The notes beneath the pieces are model-generated. The model was not told where the DNA came from, made no database searches, and saw only the letters and a program-made list of their open reading frames with translations. A program made the position numbers and the translations under genes. From IMG/VR virus record IMGVR_UViG_3300010400_000036, positions 1 to 35,311 of that record: a stretch of 35,311 nt of DNA. One strand, written 5' to 3'. Source of the DNA: a virus. This document shows, in pieces, positions 1 to 7,237 of this stretch (position 1 is its first letter; each line of letters opens with the position of its first letter).

Positions 1-1
1 C

Positions 2-337
2 CGAGCGCAACACGAATCGGCGGCGCCCGCGCGTCAGCCCTACGCTCCGGCCCCGGCTGCCTGGCCGCCGTCGTACTTGCCTCCTGTCGTCATAGACCGC
101 GGCGGCAACGACTTCGCCACTGGTCTGGTCCTTGGGCAAGCGATCTCACAGCCCCGCGTGATCGAGCGCGAGATCATCCGCGAAACACCGCACCCCCGGA
201 CGCCCGATCCGGAACCGTCCACGTCCTCGTGGGGCAGCAGCGACAACGGCAGTTCGTCGTTCAGCGACAGTTTCTCTGGCGGCGGGTCGTCCGACTTCGG
301 CGACAGTGGCGGCGGCGGCGGATCGTCCGACTGGTGA
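2..337 (+). CDS. C-terminal part of a Gly/Ser-rich protein (5' end outside window)
   Basis: The reading frame is open from the first bases of the window and ends at TGA 335-337, so only the C-terminal part is present. An internal TTG at 77 could act as a start, but the open frame upstream makes a truncated view more likely. The visible part has an Ala/Pro-rich stretch, a short hydrophilic segment (VIERE) and a low-complexity tail of Gly, Ser, Asp and Phe ending in SSDW. Such tails are usually flexible and occur in surface or membrane-associated proteins. No domain can be named from this fragment. It lies just upstream of the coupled small genes that follow, with a 6-nt gap. The function is unknown. 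Confidence 0.5.
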   Translation, partial: RAQHESAAPARQPYAPAPAAWPPSYLPPVVIDRGGNDFATGLVLGQAISQPRVIEREIIRETPHPRTPDPEPSTSSWGSSDNGSSSFSDSFSGGGSSDFGDSGGGGGSSDW

Positions 338-343
338 AGACCG

Positions 344-502
344 ATGACCATCCGCCTTCGCCTCTGGCTCCTCGCCATGGACCCGGCCAACGCCCTTCGC
401 CTTCCCCGCCCGATCTACTTGTGGTGCGTCGGCAAGGCCAGAGATGCGACCGACTGGGGACCGGCGCTGGACGAGATCGAGGACGCGAGGGAGCCATTTT
501 GA
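344..502 (+). CDS. Small hypothetical protein, 52 aa
   Basis: ATG at 344 follows the previous stop by 6 nt and the frame ends at TGA 500-502, where it overlaps the next gene by the four bases TTGA. The product starts with a hydrophobic/basic segment (MTIRLRLWLLAMDPA) and ends with an acidic helix-like stretch (ALDEIEDAREPF). The segment IYLWCVGKARD is well placed to be folded. I do not recognise the family. The case for a real gene is the tight coupling on both sides and the high G+C at third codon positions. It could be a small early or accessory phage protein. Confidence 0.5.
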   Translation: MTIRLRLWLLAMDPANALRLPRPIYLWCVGKARDATDWGPALDEIEDAREPF

Positions 503-687
503 CCGCCCGCCAATCCAAGAAAGTTCTCCGCGCCCACCTCTACGACGGTCGGCCCCCGTACCGAATGACCACCTGGGACAAGGCATGGGCGACACGGAAC
601 CACGCAACGCACCCTGCGAGGCCAGGGAAGTGGCGATGGGGGCGATGGGATCCGACGTACCCGCTGTCGGAGTCCACTCGGCGATGA
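499..687 (+). CDS. Small basic hypothetical protein, 62 aa
   Basis: The start is TTG 499, overlapping the upstream stop in the arrangement TTGA. The end is TGA 685-687, which overlaps the next ATG. The product is strongly basic and rich in Trp, Arg and Pro (AHLYDGRPPYRMTTWDKAWA, then WRWGRWDP). An in-frame ATG lies at residue 23, but it would leave a gap to the upstream gene, so the coupled TTG is preferred. The same TTGA coupling recurs at 5803 and 8072, which supports this start. Nucleic-acid binding is possible from the charge but is not shown. No family is recognised. Confidence 0.5.
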   Translation: MTARQSKKVLRAHLYDGRPPYRMTTWDKAWATRNHATHPARPGKWRWGRWDPTYPLSESTRR

Positions 688-884
688 CCACCGTTCTACG
701 AATCGACGGACCTCCCGTGTTCTTAGCAACGAACGTGGTCATCGCCCACGCCTGTCCGTGTCACTGCACCCGGTGCAATCGCTGCATCGACCCGGCGGAC
801 GCTGTCAACCACGACCACGATCAGCGGAGACAGCGATGGGAGTCCTTGCTTCGGGCGGCCCGGCTGAGGGTGGCGGCACGGTGA
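684..884 (+). CDS. Small Cys/His-rich protein, possible zinc knuckle, 66 aa
   Basis: ATG 684 overlaps the previous TGA (ATGA), and the stop 882-884 overlaps the GTG of the next gene. The core is a dense cysteine/histidine cluster, HACPCHCTRCNRC (Cys 24, 26, 28, 31 and 34, His 22 and 27), followed by a His/Asp stretch and a basic C-terminal helix (QRRQRWESLLRAARLRVAAR). The cluster could bind one zinc ion and the basic helix could contact nucleic acid. It lies directly before the sigma-like regulator, to which it is translationally coupled, so a role in transcription control is a reasonable guess. No exact family is recognised. Confidence 0.55.
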   Translation: MTTVLRIDGPPVFLATNVVIAHACPCHCTRCNRCIDPADAVNHDHDQRRQRWESLLRAARLRVAAR

Positions 885-1657
885 CCATGGCCTCCCCGCA
901 GCACACGCCCGAGCCCGCCCTTCGTCTGGTCCAGGACGAAGACCCGCGAACCAATGCGCGCTTCGAGCAACTCCCGCTGCCCGGGCAGCGGCTCTTCCTG
1001 GTGGCGCCGATCTCCTTTCCCGGCCGCGCGGTGCTGCCGGTCCTGGTGGTCCTGTTCGGCGGAGAGGTGCAGCGCCGACGCCGCAAGTGCGCCGCTCGTG
1101 GGCCCTGGGCGTGTTGTCTCCGACACCGACGCGAGCACCGAGGCGCGCACGGCTGCCGCGACTGCCGGGCGGATTTGCTCTCGTGGAGGCCGCGGGCCGC
1201 GGAGGCGCCAGGGTCTCGGCCCGAGGAGTATGCCGAACGACCTCGGACATGGGGCGACTGCCAACGCATGGGATTGGGGCTGCCCGACAACCCTTGCCCG
1301 TTCGTGAGCTGCCGCAAGCACCTAGCTCTGACGCCGGGAGACAAGATCTACCGGCTGCCCGACGGTCGACGTTGGCAGAGCATCAAGATCCACTTCCGGG
1401 ACAAGGACGGCGGCGTAGACATCGACCGAATGAAGCACACGTGCGCACAGCGGTTCGCGGATCAGGAGATGAGGCAGGCCGAGAGTCCGCCGCCTGGGAA
1501 CCAGGAGATCGCGACAGGCAGCGGCCATTCCGTAGAGGAGATCGCGGAGGCGTGGAATATGAGCGAGGAGTGGGTGCGGCAGACATTGCGGAAGGCGATC
1601 GCGTCCCTGAAGATGGAGCTCGTCCTGTCGCACGACGCGCCGGTTACTTCCCTTTAG
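881..1657 (+). CDS. Sigma-70 region 4-like helix-turn-helix regulator, 258 aa
   Basis: The start is GTG 881, overlapping the upstream stop; an in-frame ATG at 887 is the alternative. The protein has a Cys-rich N-terminal half (cysteines near residues 70, 78, 79, 92 and 95, zinc-ribbon-like). Next comes the motif NPCPFVSCRKHLALT at about 137-151. At 217-245 there is a C-terminal HTH (SVEEIAEAWNMSEEWVRQTL) typical of sigma region 4, the part that contacts the -35 element. The CPFVSCRxHL motif followed by region 4 is known to me from sigma-factor-like HTH proteins of deltaproteobacteria and their phages. Regions 2 and 3 are absent, so it cannot be a complete sigma factor. It may redirect host polymerase to late phage promoters or act as a simple DNA-binding regulator. 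The N-terminal half is less certain than the C-terminal half. Confidence 0.75.
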   Translation: MTMASPQHTPEPALRLVQDEDPRTNARFEQLPLPGQRLFLVAPISFPGRAVLPVLVVLFGGEVQRRRRKCAARGPWACCLRHRREHRGAHGCRDCRADLLSWRPRAAEAPGSRPEEYAERPRTWGDCQRMGLGLPDNPCPFVSCRKHLALTPGDKIYRLPDGRRWQSIKIHFRDKDGGVDIDRMKHTCAQRFADQEMRQAESPPPGNQEIATGSGHSVEEIAEAWNMSEEWVRQTLRKAIASLKMELVLSHDAPVTSL

Positions 1658-1680
1658 GCCGCTGGTCTGATGGCCCAGTG

Positions 1681-1712
1681 TTCCCCGATCGGCATAGCCG
1701 AAAATGGGGGAA
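1681..1712. other. Nested inverted repeat between regulator and structural genes
   Basis: TTCCCC (1681-1686) pairs with GGGGAA (1707-1712). Inside it TCGGC (1689-1693) pairs with GCCGA (1697-1701) around the loop ATA. The element starts 23 nt after the sigma-like gene stops and ends 53 nt before the next gene. There is no T-tract, so it is not a classical intrinsic terminator. It may be an operator, a transcript processing site or a weak terminator. Confidence 0.35.
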
Positions 1713-1765
1713 TCGCGGAACTGGCGTGAGGATGGAAGCTCCAACCCACCAGGAGCTAGCCGCCC

Positions 1766-2266
1766 ATGCGCAAATACACCGTGTCGTCCGCCGGGATCAC
1801 CGTGGCCAACCAGGCCGTGACCCTCGTGTTCATCAACCCGGCTGCGGGCCCGGCGCCGGCATTGGAGATGTACCACTGCTGGATCGCGCAGAGCGCCAAC
1901 GCCACCAGCGCTCAGCAACGCGTGCAGCTCGTCACCCAAGTGACCGCGTTCCCGACCCTCACGTCGGCCACCCCGAAGACCCTCGAGGTCGGTGACGGCG
2001 CCTCGGTCATCGTCGGTGGCACCGCCGGCGCGGCGGGGACCGCGGGGATCAATGCCTCGGCGGAAGGCGGGGGCACCAAGACCATCCGCTACGAGGATGC
2101 CTTCAACGTGCTCAACGGGTGGCAGTGGGGACCGTTCCCGCCCGGATCGGGGGACTCGATCATCCTGCAGGCGGGGTCCACGTTCGGCTTCGGTCTCCAC
2201 CTGCCAGTCGCGCCCGCGACGCTCACCAACTGGGCATTCGGGGTCGCCTACCGCGAGATCGGGTAA
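1766..2266 (+). CDS. Predicted virion structural protein, beta-sandwich type, 166 aa
   Basis: ATG 1766 has an AGGAG ribosome binding site about 10 nt upstream, after a 108-nt gap from the regulator. The 166-residue product alternates short hydrophobic beta-strand-like segments with Gly/Ala/Thr loops. It contains an aromatic stretch (FNVLNGWQWGPFPPGSGDSI) and ends with LTNWAFGVAYREIG. This pattern resembles small jelly-roll decoration or fibre-tip proteins of phages, where a late 'xxFNVLNGWxW' segment precedes the final strands. It has no signal peptide or membrane segment. The next three genes run in the same direction and also look structural. The assignment rests on fold-like composition only. 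Confidence 0.6.
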   Translation: MRKYTVSSAGITVANQAVTLVFINPAAGPAPALEMYHCWIAQSANATSAQQRVQLVTQVTAFPTLTSATPKTLEVGDGASVIVGGTAGAAGTAGINASAEGGGTKTIRYEDAFNVLNGWQWGPFPPGSGDSIILQAGSTFGFGLHLPVAPATLTNWAFGVAYREIG

Positions 2267-2317
2267 GCGCGGGCGCTGCCGTAACAGCCACCGTCTTTCG
2301 TCGAAAGGATCATCACC

Positions 2318-2596
2318 ATGCGCGCAAAGTACAGGGTCGAGAAGGTCTACAACAACGGCAAGAACGTCGTGCTGGCCCCGATCGTCGGCACTCCTGCGGA
2401 CACCATGGTCAACCCGAAGACTGGGGCGACGGTGGTACTGACGCCGGAGGTCCCGACGCCGGCCGAGAACCTGGCGTTCTTCGACGCTGATGCGAGCCCA
2501 GGCGGTGACATTCGGCTGCCAATGCTGAGCGCGGCGAACGCCGGCGAGTTCACGGAGGGGCGCGAGATCTTCGTCGACTTCACGCCGGCCTCGTAA
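2318..2596 (+). CDS. Hypothetical phage protein, 92 aa
   Basis: ATG 2318 is preceded by a clear AAGGA ribosome binding site (sequence CGAAAGGATCATCACC). The product begins MRAKYRVEKVYNNGKNVVLA, contains two Pro/Thr segments and ends with GREIFVDFTPAS. It looks like a small single-domain beta protein with no Cys, no signal and no membrane segment. It is the middle gene of three small ones that lead into the large repeat protein, so a virion or assembly role is plausible. I do not recognise the family. Confidence 0.6.
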   Translation: MRAKYRVEKVYNNGKNVVLAPIVGTPADTMVNPKTGATVVLTPEVPTPAENLAFFDADASPGGDIRLPMLSAANAGEFTEGREIFVDFTPAS

Positions 2597-2640
2597 GAGT
2601 CGCCGGCCCGGGCGCCGGCTAGCACATCTGGGAGGCCATC

Positions 2641-2961
2641 TTGGCGACGCCGTTCCGCAACCCGATCCCATTGATCGCGCGCGACCTGGTCAAGCACGCG
2701 ATCACCGTCGCCCCGGGGAACCTGCGGTTCTCCGACTTGTTCCCGACGAACTTACCGCCCAATCCGCCGCCGGCCGAGATCCAGTCCGCGTGCGACATGA
2801 TCGCGTTGGCCAATGCCCAGGCGCCGACCATGGGCGTCGTGTTCACGGGACCTCCGGGAGCGCGCACCGGAATGACGGTCGCTCTGGGGCTGGTGATTGC
2901 GACGGCCCACGACGCATTCAAGGTGGTCCTGCAGCAGAACAGCGTTCCGCCGGGGTCATAA
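2641..2961 (+). CDS. Hypothetical phage protein, 106 aa (TTG start)
   Basis: The start is TTG 2641, with GGGAGG ending about 6 nt upstream. No earlier ATG or GTG fits, and the Shine-Dalgarno decides this start. The stop TAA 2959-2961 is directly followed by the next ATG. The product (MATPFRNPIPLIARDLVKHA) has an amphipathic N-terminal helix, a Pro-rich middle (NLPPNPPPAEIQ) and a C-terminal hydrophobic helix (MTVALGLVIATAHDAFKVVL) that could pack in a helical bundle. There is no recognised domain. It may be a partner or chaperone of the large repeat protein immediately downstream, an inference from position alone. Confidence 0.55.
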   Translation: MATPFRNPIPLIARDLVKHAITVAPGNLRFSDLFPTNLPPNPPPAEIQSACDMIALANAQAPTMGVVFTGPPGARTGMTVALGLVIATAHDAFKVVLQQNSVPPGS

Positions 2962-5196
2962 ATGGCTCAGCTAGTGGTGTCCGTCGACAACACGACGACC
3001 ACCAGGCACCTGACCACCCTGGGTCCAACAGACTGGGAGCACTATAAAGCGGACCAGTCGCGCGTCAGAATGACGGGGACCCCGAACCTGCTTTCCGACT
3101 GGTCCCCGGTCGGGTCCGTGTTCGTGATCGGTTTCAACGGCGCGCCGCGCGGAGTGGACGCGTCGAACCCGTCGGTCAACGACGCCGATGGGATCCTATT
3201 CGGCGACAACGGCACAGGAGGATTCAACGCCGGGACCGGTGCCTCGTGGACCTGCCCGGCCGACGCCGGACCGGCGAAGACACTGACCCTGCTGGTGGGT
3301 TGCTACTACTGCGACGCCACGCTCACGGCCACGCTCAGCGACGGCAGCGTGTCGACGCAGACGGACGTGCAGTCGAACGGCGGCGATCGGATGGTGAACT
3401 ACACCATCACGTTTCAGTCGAACGGCCCCGCCACGCTGACCCTTACCTGGGCCATGACGGCCAACAACACGTTCACGTATTCCAACGTGTCCGTGGTCGC
3501 GTTGGCGCTCGACGCACCGGCCGCGGCGACTTTCGTTCCGCCGAGGCGCCAATGGTTTGCGTTCCAGGATCCCGATCTGTTCTCGAGGTCGGGAGGCAAG
3601 GTGGCCGCCATTTTGGCCCCCGCCCCGGTCGTGAACTCCCCTGTCGGATCTCCTAGGCGGCCCCTGGTCATTGCGCCCGACGATTGGACGGCGCCTGGGC
3701 GCTCGGGCCCCGCGACGATCGCTGCTCCCTACGTCGGCGCGCCCGCTGGGCCGACCAGGCAAGCGTCCCAGGACTGGTCGACCGGACCTGCCGCCCCTCC
3801 GCGAACAACCGGCATTCCACTACTGCCACCAACGGCTCCGATCGCGCAGCCTCCGATCGCTCGGAGATCGGTAGATTGGTCCGAACCAGAGACAGCGCGC
3901 GCGCGCTCGCAGCCCGCAGCCATATCGGCTCCCGCCGCGGTGGTCCCAAGCGGTCCCTCCCGCATGGCCGCACAGGACTGGACCACTGGGCCACTGCCGC
4001 CGCCTCGCGTAACCGGTGTCCCTGTCTTACCTGCAAGCGCTCCTCTCTCTCAGCCGCCGGTAACACACAAGGCCACCGACTGGCCCGACGACACCACCAC
4101 GACGGCTCGGTCGCAATCGGCCGCTGTCATGGCCCCCTACGTCGGCGCTCCGGCTGGCCCAGTGAAACAACCATGGCAGGACTGGGGATCCCAAACGCCC
4201 ACGTCATCGCTGACGGTTGGAGCACCTCTGCTGCCGGCCACGGCACCCATCTCTCAACCGCCGATCGCGCGCAGGCCGCTAGACTGGGAACAAGAGAGCC
4301 CACCGCCGGATCGGACGCAGATCGTAGCAGTCGTTTTCGTTGCAACGACCGTCGTCCAGCCCCCACAATCCCCGCGGCAGTTGCCGCAGTTCATCGACGA
4401 TCCGGCGAGGCTGCCCAGTCGCGGGTCGGTCGCTGCCATCACGGCTACGCCCCCAGTGGTCAACAATCCGCCGGCGCAGACGCGCCGCTCAGCGACCGAA
4501 TGGGACGCGCCCCCGACGCAACCACCGCCGCGCCCGACTGTGTCCGCGGTCACCGCGACACCGCCCGTCGTCAATGCGCCCCCTGTCAAGCGCCTGGTAG
4601 CTCCGACCGACTGGTCTCAGGCCGACCCAGGACCGGCACGATCCGGCTTGGTCGCGGCCATCACTGCCCTGGTTGCCCCGCTGTTCGCGCGGCGACAAGC
4701 TCCCGCGTTGACGGATACCGAGGCCGCGACGCCCGCGCGACCCGGCGTAGCGGCACAAATCGCCGATACGCGAGTCGCGGATCCGATCCCGCCAGCGCGC
4801 CGCCCGCCACCGCTTACCGAGGAGCCATGGGCGCCAACGATCCGCCAGGCGTTCAGCGCGACTCAGCAGCCGTCTGCCAACGCGTCGGCGCCTCACGGCG
4901 CCCGTTCAACGTCGTGGCTCGCGGAGGCCGCGGAAACGCTGACCGCGGTACGCCACAGGGTGGCCGCGATCGTTGCTCCGCCGCCTCCACCGCCAGACGC
5001 ACCGCCCCCGAGGTCGGCCGGGGTTTTCTCCGCCATGACGGAGCAGGTCGCGTACTCGGTAACATCCTGGAGATCGAAGATAGCCGCGATTCTTCGTGGC
5101 TCGACAGGAGAGACGCCGATTGCACGAGTCGGCAAGGGTGGCCCACGCGCCAAGCCGACGAACACCGGCTCAACCCGTGCCCGTTCTAGGGGCTGA
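2962..5196 (+). CDS. Large Pro-rich 'DW'-repeat virion surface protein, 744 aa
   Basis: ATG 2962 directly abuts the previous stop. Residues 1 to about 190 look like a beta-sandwich domain (segments such as VFVIGFNGAPRGVD, TLLVGCYYCDATLTATL and TYSNVSVVALAL), as in carbohydrate-binding or fibre modules. From about residue 194 to 720 the chain is built of degenerate units of roughly 30-35 residues. Each has an Arg-rich entry, a conserved DW or EW, then an Ala/Ile/Pro segment such as AAISAP or AAITATPPVVN. The C-terminal tail is basic (PRAKPTNTGSTRARSRG). Long PP-rich repeat proteins of this style occur in other tailed phages and are presumed virion-associated. It could be a fibre, a head decoration or a host-surface adhesin. 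There is no signal peptide. Another long frame in the same strand (3684-5189) is rejected as a shadow. Confidence 0.7.
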   Translation: MAQLVVSVDNTTTTRHLTTLGPTDWEHYKADQSRVRMTGTPNLLSDWSPVGSVFVIGFNGAPRGVDASNPSVNDADGILFGDNGTGGFNAGTGASWTCPADAGPAKTLTLLVGCYYCDATLTATLSDGSVSTQTDVQSNGGDRMVNYTITFQSNGPATLTLTWAMTANNTFTYSNVSVVALALDAPAAATFVPPRRQWFAFQDPDLFSRSGGKVAAILAPAPVVNSPVGSPRRPLVIAPDDWTAPGRSGPATIAAPYVGAPAGPTRQASQDWSTGPAAPPRTTGIPLLPPTAPIAQPPIARRSVDWSEPETARARSQPAAISAPAAVVPSGPSRMAAQDWTTGPLPPPRVTGVPVLPASAPLSQPPVTHKATDWPDDTTTTARSQSAAVMAPYVGAPAGPVKQPWQDWGSQTPTSSLTVGAPLLPATAPISQPPIARRPLDWEQESPPPDRTQIVAVVFVATTVVQPPQSPRQLPQFIDDPARLPSRGSVAAITATPPVVNNPPAQTRRSATEWDAPPTQPPPRPTVSAVTATPPVVNAPPVKRLVAPTDWSQADPGPARSGLVAAITALVAPLFARRQAPALTDTEAATPARPGVAAQIADTRVADPIPPARRPPPLTEEPWAPTIRQAFSATQQPSANASAPHGARSTSWLAEAAETLTAVRHRVAAIVAPPPPPPDAPPPRSAGVFSAMTEQVAYSVTSWRSKIAAILRGSTGETPIARVGKGGPRAKPTNTGSTRARSRG
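3541..5100 (+). repeat. Degenerate tandem protein-coding repeats (about 30-35 codons each)
   Basis: Within the 744-residue protein, repeated DW/EW/QW anchor points recur (for example DDWTAPGRSG, QDWSTGPAAPP, VDWSEPETAR, QDWTTGPLPPP, TDWPDDTTTT, QDWGSQTPTS, LDWEQESPPP, TEWDAPPTQP and TDWSQADPGP). They alternate with Ala/Pro/Ile segments such as APYVGAPAGP and ISQPPIARR. Some units are near-copies (APYVGAPAGP occurs twice, SQPPIARR-like segments several times), which points to expansion by duplication. Confidence 0.7.
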
Positions 5197-5222
5197 TCGG
5201 CTTCCAAGGCGAGAATCAACAC

Positions 5223-5612
5223 ATGAGCAGCCCGCACATACGCCTCGCCGCCGGCGACACTGCTCCGATGACCGAGGACCAGCTCATCGGCCCGGAGACA
5301 GACGAGAAGCCGGACGGAGCGCCCATCGACCTGACCGGGGCGACCGTGGTCTTGCGCTTCCAAAACCGGGACGGGCTCAGCGCAGCGGTCTCCCGGGCGG
5401 CGACCGTGGTATCACCGGCGACATCAGGTCTCGTGCGCCTGGACTGGCTGGCGACGGGCGGTGCTGTGGCGCCGGGCGAGTACGACGCCCGGTGGATCAT
5501 CACCTTCGGCGACGGCCACGTGATGAGCATCCCCGATGGCGACGACGCGGGCGATGACGCAGACAGCTTCTTGTGGATGCACGTGGCTCGAGACTTCGTG
5601 ACCGTCCCATGA
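5223..5612 (+). CDS. BppU-like N-terminal domain protein, baseplate/fibre adaptor, 129 aa
   Basis: ATG 5223; the stop 5610-5612 overlaps the next ATG. The core (residues about 35-125) reads IDLTGATVVLRFQNRDG, then a valine-rich strand set, then GEYDARWIITFGDGHVMSIPD and a final strand DSFLWMHVARDFV. This is the typical arrangement of the small Ig-like domain found in phage BppU-type baseplate upper proteins and related small tail proteins. There, 'G-ATV-F-' and 'G-Y-A-W-v-F-DG' are the hallmark strands. In Lactococcus phages this domain docks fibre proteins onto the baseplate. Here it follows the 744-residue repeat protein, consistent with a surface adaptor. Confidence 0.7.
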   Translation: MSSPHIRLAAGDTAPMTEDQLIGPETDEKPDGAPIDLTGATVVLRFQNRDGLSAAVSRAATVVSPATSGLVRLDWLATGGAVAPGEYDARWIITFGDGHVMSIPDGDDAGDDADSFLWMHVARDFVTVP

Positions 5613-5806
5613 CCACCCCGCAGAAAGCCGTGTGCCAGGGCGTCTGCAGGGTGACAAATGAGCGGGCGGTGTTCGCTTCAGGCGCGTTCTCGGTCTGTCT
5701 CTCGTGCCTCACGAGCCCGGCCTGGGCCGCGGAGCGCCGGCGACGGGAGGCGGCAAAGCTCGAGGAGAGGCCCGCGATGCTGCACGTGCCCCTGGTGCGC
5801 GGTTGA
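5609..5806 (+). CDS. Small Cys-containing hypothetical protein, 65 aa
   Basis: ATG 5609 overlaps the upstream stop (ATGA), and its own stop overlaps the TTG of the following gene (TTGA 5803-5806). The protein has CQGVC near the N-terminus and CLSC about 20 residues later. Such paired cysteines could form a zinc ribbon. A basic helix (AERRRREAAKLEERPAM) follows. An upstream in-frame ATG at 5573 exists, but the coupled start fits the local pattern better. No family is recognised. It opens the glycosyltransferase/HNH cassette. Confidence 0.5.
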   Translation: MTTPQKAVCQGVCRVTNERAVFASGAFSVCLSCLTSPAWAAERRRREAAKLEERPAMLHVPLVRG

Positions 5807-6555
5807 ATCTGCCGCAGAACTACGTCCAGACGCCGCCCGACCGCCTCGTGGTGGCGATCCAGTTCTACGATGGCGACCAAGCGGCAGCCCTGCGCCTCGC
5901 TCGCCTCCTGTCTGACATCGAGCTCCGCCGCCGCGACGACGTGATCCTGGCCTTCGCCCGCCGCTTCGACTGCCCGCCATCGGACGAGCTGCAGCGGACG
6001 CTTCTATACTGCGGCCGCAAGTTCCCGGTCATGGACCTGCCTTCAAAGCGCGAAGGCGTTGGCCACCCGAACGGCTGCAACGAATTGTGGTCGAGCACGG
6101 TGGAGCAGCTATCCGATGCATGGCAGGCCGGCAGCCTCAACGTGTGCTCGGTCTTCACGGTGGAGCCCGACGGCTGCCCGCTCTCGGTGGACTGGATCGA
6201 TCGGTTGCACGTGGAACACCAGCGCGCGTTGCGGGCGGGCAAACGAGTAAGCGGATGCCTGATTGAGTCGCCAATACCGCATGTTAACGGAACGCTGATT
6301 GCTCACCTGTCCATGTGGCACGACCGCCTGTCACTGCACCGGACGCCACCGGCCCAAGCGTTCGATCTTTTCCATGCCGCCGTATTGACGCAGGAATGCC
6401 AGCCAACCACGCTCATAAAGAACCTATACGGAGCTACGGGGTATAGCGTCGGCGCTCTGGGCGCCCTTGCGAAAGAGACGGCGTGGATAACGTCAACGAA
6501 AGATGACAGCGCCGTTAAATGGGCCGAAGAAACATTGGTACAATCTTCGAAATGA
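5803..6555 (+). CDS. Glycosyltransferase-like phage protein, 250 aa
   Basis: The start is TTG 5803, overlapping the previous stop; the frame is open further upstream, but the homology-like part begins here (MNLPQNYVQTPPDRLVVAIQ). The N-terminal AIQFYDGDQAAALRLARLLS, RRRDDVILAFARRFDCPPS and the later GHPNGCNELW match a recurrent phage protein pattern of GT-A (Rossmann-like) glycosyltransferase type, in which a strand-loop-helix binds the sugar nucleotide. I do not see a clean second DxD motif, so activity is uncertain. The last 100 codons have visibly lower GC than the neighbours, and a GTTAAC-containing half-palindrome lies at 6280-6291. Its product may modify DNA, virion proteins or host surface sugars. 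Confidence 0.6.
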   Translation: MNLPQNYVQTPPDRLVVAIQFYDGDQAAALRLARLLSDIELRRRDDVILAFARRFDCPPSDELQRTLLYCGRKFPVMDLPSKREGVGHPNGCNELWSSTVEQLSDAWQAGSLNVCSVFTVEPDGCPLSVDWIDRLHVEHQRALRAGKRVSGCLIESPIPHVNGTLIAHLSMWHDRLSLHRTPPAQAFDLFHAAVLTQECQPTTLIKNLYGATGYSVGALGALAKETAWITSTKDDSAVKWAEETLVQSSK

Positions 6556-7199
6556 CAGTCAGCCCAGGGGGCGCCAGGGTTACATGTGCATTCGATGGAT
6601 GCGGGCGCGAATCCAGGTGTGCTGGACTCTGCGCGGGCCACTACACTCAACTGAGTCGAGGCCAGGCGCTGATGACGCTCCGACCGCGACGCCAGGGTCT
6701 CATTAGAGATCGGAGGTCATTCCCCGACCGCTTCTGGTCGAAGGTCGATAAGGAGAACGGACCGTTCCATCCAGTGCACGGTAAGTGCTGGATCTGGCTA
6801 GGCGCGACCACCCACAACGGATACGGGAACTTTCAGTGCCTGTCGTGGAGGCATGAGGCGGCCAGCACCCGCGCGCACCGGATCGCGTGGGAATTGGAGC
6901 ACGGCGCTCCTCCCGCAGAAGTGCTGGTCCTGCACCACTGCGACAACCGCAAGTGCGCCAGGCCGTCCCATCTGTTTCTTGGTACGGCATCTGACAATTC
7001 AACCGACATGGCCATAAAGGGAAGAACGACATCGCCGCTTAATGACGAAAGCGTGCTCGCCATCCTGGCCTCGCCGGAACGATCCGACGTACTCGCGGAG
7101 CGCTTCGGCGTCGGTGATGGCACGATCCAGAATATCCGCGCTGGCCGCACATGGGGTCATCTCCGGGCGGTTCGCCATCTCGACGATAGCCCTGGGTAG
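6552..7199 (+). CDS. HNH homing endonuclease with zinc-binding N-terminus and C-terminal HTH, 215 aa
   Basis: ATG 6552 overlaps the upstream stop. Residues 12-30 hold a Cys4/His cluster (CAFDGC, then CxxxC and H30) seen in many phage HNH proteins. The HNH_3-type core follows: CWIWLGATTHNGYGNF (79-94), AHRIAWELEHG (108-118) and VLHHCDNRKCARPSHLFLGT (126-145), with metal/catalytic histidines at 109, 128-129 and 140. Residues 163-205 form an HTH (DESVLAILASPERSDVLAERFG...TIQNIRAGRTW) like those that aid target recognition in homing endonucleases. It sits between virion genes and the terminases, a common place for free-standing homing endonucleases, which cut intron-free alleles of nearby genes. 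Base composition is more AT-rich than its surroundings, which suggests recent transfer. Confidence 0.9.
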   Translation: MTVSPGGARVTCAFDGCGRESRCAGLCAGHYTQLSRGQALMTLRPRRQGLIRDRRSFPDRFWSKVDKENGPFHPVHGKCWIWLGATTHNGYGNFQCLSWRHEAASTRAHRIAWELEHGAPPAEVLVLHHCDNRKCARPSHLFLGTASDNSTDMAIKGRTTSPLNDESVLAILASPERSDVLAERFGVGDGTIQNIRAGRTWGHLRAVRHLDDSPG

Positions 7200-7214
7200 T
7201 CGGACCGCCCGCTG

Positions 7215-7226
7215 TCCGTTAACGGA
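7215..7226. promoter_or_regulatory. Perfect 12-bp palindrome TCCGTTAACGGA (copy 1)
   Basis: The site lies in the 38-nt gap between the HNH gene and the next ORF. Its right half merges with the Shine-Dalgarno GGAAGGA of the gene starting at 7238, so protein binding here would affect translation or transcription start. Identical copies are at 7446-7457 and 8913-8924. Confidence 0.7.
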
Positions 7227-7237
7227 AGGATCGGACC

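Noticed and set aside
1322-2671. Long minus-strand ORF (449 aa) across the regulator end and structural genes
   Set aside because: It is Arg/Gly/Asp-rich with no domain, and overlaps well supported plus-strand genes with proper Shine-Dalgarno sites. It is a GC-rich shadow.
3684-5189. Plus-strand ORF of 501 aa in another frame of the repeat gene
   Set aside because: The 744-aa frame spans the whole region with a folded-looking N-terminus and regular repeats. The other frame is Arg/Ser-rich and without pattern.
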